A DNA stretch of 64,000 nucleotides from Blasia pusilla (lineage: Eukaryota; Marchantiophyta; Marchantiopsida; Blasiales). How positions within the stretch are numbered: position 1 is the first letter of the stretch; every line of letters begins with the position of its first letter. The position numbers and the translations under genes are program-made. The notes under the pieces were generated by a model, which saw nothing but the letters and a program-made list of their open reading frames with translations, was not told where the DNA came from and searched no databases. Location: positions 29,326,001 through 29,390,000 of the forward strand of contig CM114272.1 of assembly GCA_050084515.1 (NCBI GenBank). Reading direction: 5' to 3'. Shown piece by piece: positions 58,988 through 64,000 of this stretch.

Positions 58988-60251
58988 CCTGGGCGATTAC
59001 TTTTGGCAATCCCCTCTAATTTGCCTGCCTGCTTTTAAGCTGCCCGGTCTCTCTATGAATGCAACACTGCGGTTGGAAACCCCTCGAGAAACAATAAACC
59101 ACTTGATTGATTAAGTGGGTGGTTGCTTGGGTCGTTCTCTCCTCTCTTCTTCTTCGATGGTTCGAATGCACCTCGAAATCCATGCTTTGCTCTAAGGCTG
59201 GCCTCAAAGTGCGGGGACACTTGGTGGTGTTGTGGGATGGCTGGATCCATTGATTCCATTGATGGTTGAAACTTTGTGGATCCAGCAGCCCCAATATGTC
59301 GGTGCGGCTGCTGGATACATAAAGCGTTTCTTCATGACGTCCCTAGCCCATCTCTCTAGGCTGCCCAGCATCAGCAGCAGCTTCGTGTAGGACTCTGGGC
59401 AGTAGAAGCGAGTAGGAGCAGAAACTACTAGTACTGGTCCCTAGTGGTTCCCTCCGTAGGGACACCAATGCAGCCTTCAATGCAGTGCTACCTCCCTCCC
59501 CAAGTCCCTGACTTGTGTTGGTTTGATTCGGGACTACCACTCTCACCCCCTAAATCACCTTTACTCTACTCTCATTGCATTCATTACCTTAAATTGTACA
59601 TAACAATAATAAGTAATATTGCCAGTCGTCTCCAACCTCTCCCTGCCTTACTTCGAAGTTCCAACCCCCTGCTCCTCCCTTCTCTTCAACAATCAATGAA
59701 TGAACGAGTGGACACAATCCCCGCAATTGGGCTCATATCGAGCTCGGAACTTGAGATGATGTTGAGAGTGAGGAGTGATGATGTTGAGGGTGAGGATAGT
59801 GTTTACTCGATGCGTCCAGACGACAGGCTTCTTGTCGATATAGTTCAAGTTCCCACGAAGGACGTTGGGGGTGTGAGGAGATGCTCCTGGATCGATAGAG
59901 AGATTCGAACATGACGAAAGTTATCTCCACTCTGTGGAGTCTGCAGGGGGTTGGGAGCAGCGGATGAGACGGCGGGTTGGACTTGCCTTGTGAGGTGGTG
60001 GAAGTTGAGAGATCCTCTGGAGCCCAGATTCGGGATCACTTAGATGCCCACAACAAAACCCCAAGGGTGGGTGGCTGGGTAGTTCCTGCATATCGAGTCG
60101 TATTCGAACGAGGCTCGTATCTGCAGTGACTGCTGTGAACTTGCTTGAAATGTAAGCAATGAATACATCCGCATGGCAGCAGCTCCATCGCTGTGAATGA
60201 AAGAAAGCGAGAATGAACGAATCAACCAACGAACGAATGAATGTGGAATTA

Positions 60252-60292
60252 ATGAACGGACGGATGGACGGACGGACGCACGCACGAACGAA
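60252..60292. repeat. GGAC/ACGC tetranucleotide microsatellite
   Basis: A run of GGAC and then ACGC units with a few changed bases. Similar short GGAC runs lie at 61089-61105, 63812-63836 and 30793-30806, all in GC-rich sequence. Confidence 0.8.
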
Positions 60293-60607
60293 TGAGTGAA
60301 TATCTGGTTTCCTTTGGAAAGTCTCTACTTCAGTCCACTCTAGACTCCTACTATCTATCTGGTACCACATATTCTCTCCCTCATTCCTCGATTCTTCTAC
60401 GAATGGAGTAAGATGGACGGCTGCATGATTCTTCCTGCTGCGGATGTCATCGCATTCAGCATTGCGTTCCAAACGTGCAGACAGCTTCGAATGCTGGAAA
60501 CCACCAACAGCAGATTGGACTCATTGGGATACGAGGACGAGCTCCTAGCCAGCCAGCCCACTTTCCTAGTACTAGCTCCCAGCAAGCCCACCTTCCTAGC
60601 TGGTACT

Positions 60608-60655
60608 CACTACCACTACTACTACTACTACCATAGTACCACTACCACCACCTAG
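60608..60655. repeat. TAC/ACC triplet microsatellite
   Basis: Interrupted runs of TAC and CAC triplets, ending in a stop for the plus-strand frame that reads through it as Tyr/His/Thr repeats. Confidence 0.8.
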
Positions 60656-61375
60656 GTCGTCATGAATCCAAGCTCTCGTGTGAGAGCTCTCATTCACTCG
60701 CTCGCTCGAGCTTCGAACGCGTCCTGCCCTTTCGAGGAGACGTCATCGGCTGCTCCTGAGCGGCTGAGACTCGCAGAGAGAGAAAATGGTGTTTGTGAAC
60801 GGAACGGAACGTCTCAGTCTCTCGGGGGTCGGGCCCCGATCTGATCGGATCCAGTACAGCCGTAAACGTGATGCGATGGCAGGAAGGGGATCGCGGGCGA
60901 AACGGGCGACGCTTCAACCTCAAGACTCGAGAAAACCGCTTCCTAGTTCTCCGGACTTGAGCTGAAGGGTGTAGCCTTAAGCTTAAGTCAGTCGGTTCCA
61001 CTGGGACGGGTTCTGTCGGTTGAAGACGAGACAGGAAGAACGATGAAGAGACGGAAGGAAAGGGGGGCGACGGAGCCGGGAGAGAGAATGGACGGACGGA
61101 CGGAAGGGAGAGAAGGGCGGTTCATATGGAGCAGCCATTCTCCGGCTCCGGCCCTAACCGGAACGGCTCCGTTTGATCTTATTTTAGTAATTTTTTTTAC
61201 GGGTTTGCAATTCACGAATTTAGGTATAAAGCAAAGCAGATCAGCAAAACAAAACTCAGAGCATTTTACACATATATCTTATTTGGAACAACAAGGAAGA
61301 CATATATATTCTAGGTTGTGAAAAATAAAATAAAATTCATTATCATTAATATTTTAACGAGTAGATATAAATTGT

Positions 61376-62182
61376 TCGTCAAATATGTTAGATGGCCAAC
61401 AATTGATGAAATGATTGAACAAATGCGCAAATATTATCGTATTTGTGGAGTTTCACAAATCATAGGTGCCATAGATGGGTCCCACATAAAAACTTAAATT
61501 CAAACCTGCTGTGAAATATTTCCCAGAGCACTTTAGGAATCGTCACTCTGATTATTCGGTGCTTCTCCAAGATATATGTGATGTCGATCTGAAGTTTTGG
61601 GACTTATGTTCCACCAAGCCTAGATCCACTCATGATGCTGCATGTTTAAGGCAATCTACAATGTTTCAATGCATTGAAGAGAAAAGTTTTCTTTCTCAAC
61701 CAGAAATTACATTGCCACTTGATCACCGAGAACTTCAAGTCATTCCGCCCATAATAATTGGGGATACCGCCTATCCCCTACGATCATGGCTATTGAAGCG
61801 TTTCCATCATCACCTACATCAAGGCAATCCATTGGAAAATATATTTGATATACATACGTCAAAGGCAAGAGTGACAATAGAAAATGCTTTTGGTCTTTTA
61901 AAAGGAAGATGGAAAATTCTACGCGATTGCCCAATGTCTCTAGAAAAGCTTTCTAAAGTAACGCTTGCATGTGGAGTTCTGCATAATTTTTTTATCCTAC
62001 ATGCACAGCCCTTACTGCAAGATATCAATCCATCGGATGATAGGATGAATGGTAGGATTATCCAATCACAACATGGAAGTACAGTTGAGAGGAGAAGAAA
62101 AATCACGGGTGAACTAGTGCAAGCAGTATTGTTTAAAGAATTTTGTGACACACATGCTTACTTCAGCAACGATAGAGCTTGA
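61376..62182 (+). pseudogene. PIF/Harbinger transposase
   Basis: The first part reads KYVRWPTIDEMIEQMRKYYR then IIGAIDGSHIKT, with the first catalytic Asp, before a stop near 61496 caused by a one-base shift in an A-run. The second frame (61511-62182) has SVLLQDICDVDLKFWDL, RSTHDAACLRQS, IIIGDTAYPLRSWLLKRF (second Asp) and VTIENAFGLLKGRWKIL (Glu). All three catalytic residues of the DDE_4-type fold are present. N-terminal exons are missing or unreadable. Only the frameshift clearly breaks the catalytic part. Confidence 0.85.
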
Positions 62183-62365
62183 GGTAGATCATACATACTT
62201 ATTTTTCAGAAGTAGATGTTGTTGATGATTGTCGTGCTCGCTTTTCTCTCTCCAACTGGAGCTCCATTCGGCGAAGTTCGAACATTTAAGACATGAACTC
62301 CAATTTTTTATCTTCTTGTTTAGCTTACTTCTCACTTATCTCTTTCAAAACTTGAATGGAGGCAT

Positions 62366-62999
62366 TCATTGATTGTATAATACTTTCAATGCTATCTCTC
62401 GACTTTCTTTTTTTGTTTGGTTGTGCTGTAATACTTGGTCGGGAACTTTGCTTCTTAGACTTTGTTCGGTAGATAGAGCTTCACTTGAACTCACATTGGA
62501 TGTGTGAGTTCGAGATATATCTATTGGTTCACATAGTGGTGTATCTATAGATGGATGAATAGGTTGATCGCTCAATTTATCCACAAATTTCTCACCCTCA
62601 TGGGATAGAATGTGAATAAATGATGGTTGAGATTTAATATGAATGATATCTTCTTCACTCAAATCAACAAAAATGTCCATACCAACGCATTCTTGGATCT
62701 TAGTACCATCATCACATGCACCAGGTATTCCTGATTCTTTTGGTGACAGACCTCTAAACCTGTGTATTCGAGCATAATATTCCCACTCACTTGGTTTGGC
62801 AGTGGTTTGACCTTGTTTCATTTTTTCACTCTTATGCTTTTTTTATAACCCATCTAATTTGTTTCTTAACATTTGTGCCTCATATGGTATGGTCACTTGG
62901 CATTTTTCATTCATATGAATTGCAAGCAATCGCCATTGATCTTGGCTCATATTGCCTTAATTACAATGGTGGAAATAACATTCTTCATACAAATCAAGA
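62366..62999 (-). pseudogene. Myb/SANT-like accessory gene of the Harbinger element
   Basis: On the minus strand from about 62960: QDQWRLLAIHMNEKCQVTIP then AQMLRNKLDGL, a stop, then KKHKSEKMKQGQTTAKPSEW and YYARIHRFRGL. This matches the end of the Myb/SANT-like DNA-binding domain that forms the second gene of PIF/Harbinger elements, where it helps the transposase bind the ends. The clean downstream frame is 62821-62366, rich in Ser, Glu and Pro. At least two stops lie in the domain. Confidence 0.6.
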
Positions 63000-63684
63000 A
63001 ATATTCTCTCATTCTCTTTACTGCATTCTATTTTCAATTTTTTAAGAGAAGAAGGACCTGAAATCAAGACAACACGATTCATAGTTATAAACCCTCAAAC
63101 AATGCATATGAGGCAACGTGAAGGATTGAATTCATATCAGAAAATATACCGGGAAACTTTTTCTTGGTCTAGGTTGAGATCATAGTTCTTTGTGAGTCGA
63201 ATACCACGGTGTTTTCTGAAACGTCGATAGTCCTCTCCATGTAGGCAGATAATTCTTGTATCTAGAGCACACAAAAACACTTTAATATAATCCAAATCTT
63301 CATTGAATGGTGGAAATGACTCTACGCAAAAATAAATCAGATTTAATTTATATTGCATACAGACGTCCAAAAAATAAAAATTATTTATTTGAAGATTTTC
63401 TCATTGCGATTATTTTGACCTTAAGAATAGGGCATAATGATCTACGACGGAAAGAACATGACTTTCCTAATCTAGTACACTCTCATAACAATATTTTGTA
63501 ATTCATCTTAAAAAAGAAGGAAAAAGAGTTCTCCGGAAATTTTACCGTCGCAAAATCGAAAAAAAATAAAATCAGAATGCCCGTCCACCCTCTATAATAT
63601 CTTTTTAAAAAAATTAATAAACGGAGGAAAAACCACATAAACGGAGTCCTATGCTCCGTTCCGACTTGTCCGGAGGCGGAACGG

Positions 63685-64000
63685 AAAAAGCATATTCTTT
63701 CAATATTCTTCCAACGGAGGGAAAATCGGACAAAAGGTACTTCGATCAACGGAAGCGGAAAGAACGGACGGGCGGAGAGGAGGGCCTGCGGAACGAAGCC
63801 CAACCGAAAGGAAGGACGGACGGACGGACGGAAAGTGAGAAAGGAGGGAAGAGCGTTGGGAAGTGGGCTATGGTGCCGCACGATGTTTGGGGCAGGAGCC
63901 CAAGAGGATTTTGGGGATGAGGAGCGAGTGATCGAGATCGAGACGGAGACTCTCGTCATTATTAATAAGTAGTAATACCTGTCGTAGCGCATGGAGGCGC
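63685..64000. other. GC-richer continuation right of the Harbinger element
   Basis: It contains a GGAC run (63812-63836) and AGCGGAAAGAACGGACGGGC-like sequence similar in style to 61030-61110. It may be the right half of the GC-rich block that the transposon interrupts. No gene is supported before the window ends. Confidence 0.35.

Larger units (their letters stand above)
59114..61137. other. GC-richer region with short open frames, possible gene 5' end
   Basis: The composition rises toward that of the UBC promoter. Open stretches include a plus-strand one near 59700-59914 (SSELEMMLRVRSDD, RPDDRLLVDIVQVP) and one near 60413-60600 (AFSIAFQTCRQLRMLETTNS). They could be exons but show no domain and no clear splice sites. 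Minus-strand frames here run through microsatellites and are not credible. Confidence 0.3.
61138..63684 (+). mobile_element. PIF/Harbinger DNA transposon, decayed
   Basis: It contains a DDE transposase (plus) and a convergent Myb/SANT-like gene (minus), the two-gene plan of PIF/Harbinger. The ends are inverted repeats: CTCCGG, GGAACGG, CTCCGTTT and TAATTTTTTT read inwards from 61140 to 61200, and the same series reads inwards from the right (63680 to 63605), where extra bases separate GGAACGG from CTCCGTTT. The expected 3-bp TWA target duplication was not found, so the exact borders are open. The interior is AT-rich, unlike the GC-rich DNA it interrupts. Confidence 0.7.

Noticed and set aside
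59921-60472. 183-codon minus-strand frame
   Set aside because: It runs through the GGAC/ACGC microsatellite and has no domain or splice support.
61138-63684. CATAT at both sides as the Harbinger target duplication
   Set aside because: PIF/Harbinger duplicates 3 bp (TWA). The CATAT copies lie at unequal distances from the inverted repeats and are likely chance.

Overview
The window reads as nuclear DNA of a land plant. The evidence is a spliced ubiquitin-conjugating enzyme gene of the 148-residue plant UBC8/10 type, plant-type copia and gypsy retrotransposons, PIF/Harbinger, hAT and Helitron remains, short introns with GT/AG borders, and the alternation of AT-rich repeat desert with GC-rich gene 5' ends. 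The species cannot be fixed from sequence alone. The repeat load and the methyltransferase-bearing gypsy element suggest, weakly, a large repeat-rich genome, perhaps an early-diverging lineage.

Layout. 1-6 kb: AT-rich, no gene seen. 6.0-7.4 kb: head-to-tail Helitron-like mini-elements. 7.7-8.5 kb: two 3' exons of a coiled-coil protein. 8.8-16.2 kb: a decayed copia element flanked by a diverged 0.9-kb direct repeat whose two copies share a minus-strand reading frame. 16.9-18.8 kb: broken NSRP1/CCDC55-like gene. 19-28 kb: mostly empty, with a mini-Helitron, a hAT relic on the minus strand and an LTR fragment. 28.2-32.8 kb: GC-rich promoter and the only clearly intact gene, a four-exon E2 ubiquitin-conjugating enzyme. 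33-38.3 kb: flank and desert.

38.3-47.5 kb: a decayed chromodomain gypsy element (chromovirus). Its integrase gene is split by a 3.28-kb inserted segment that carries an unrecognised two-exon gene on the minus strand. 47.5-57.2 kb: a second, unrelated gypsy element on the minus strand. It encodes gag, protease, a DNMT3/DRM-like cytosine-5 methyltransferase domain, reverse transcriptase, RNase H, integrase and a terminal PHD finger. 57.2-57.6 kb: a Mutator-type MITE with a perfect 9-bp target duplication. 58.5-59 kb: a dispersed repeat and a SINE-like Pol III unit. 59.7-64 kb: a GC-rich, microsatellite-rich region interrupted by a PIF/Harbinger element with transposase and Myb/SANT genes.

The most notable object is the methyltransferase-PHD gypsy element: a retrotransposon that appears to have carried both a DNA-methylation writer and a chromatin reader. 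This copy is dead. The catalytic cysteine is replaced, five stops interrupt an otherwise unshifted frame, and the RT has a large deletion. Next most notable is the unrecognised gene in the segment nested in the chromovirus. Apart from the E2 gene, nearly every recognisable protein here is broken.
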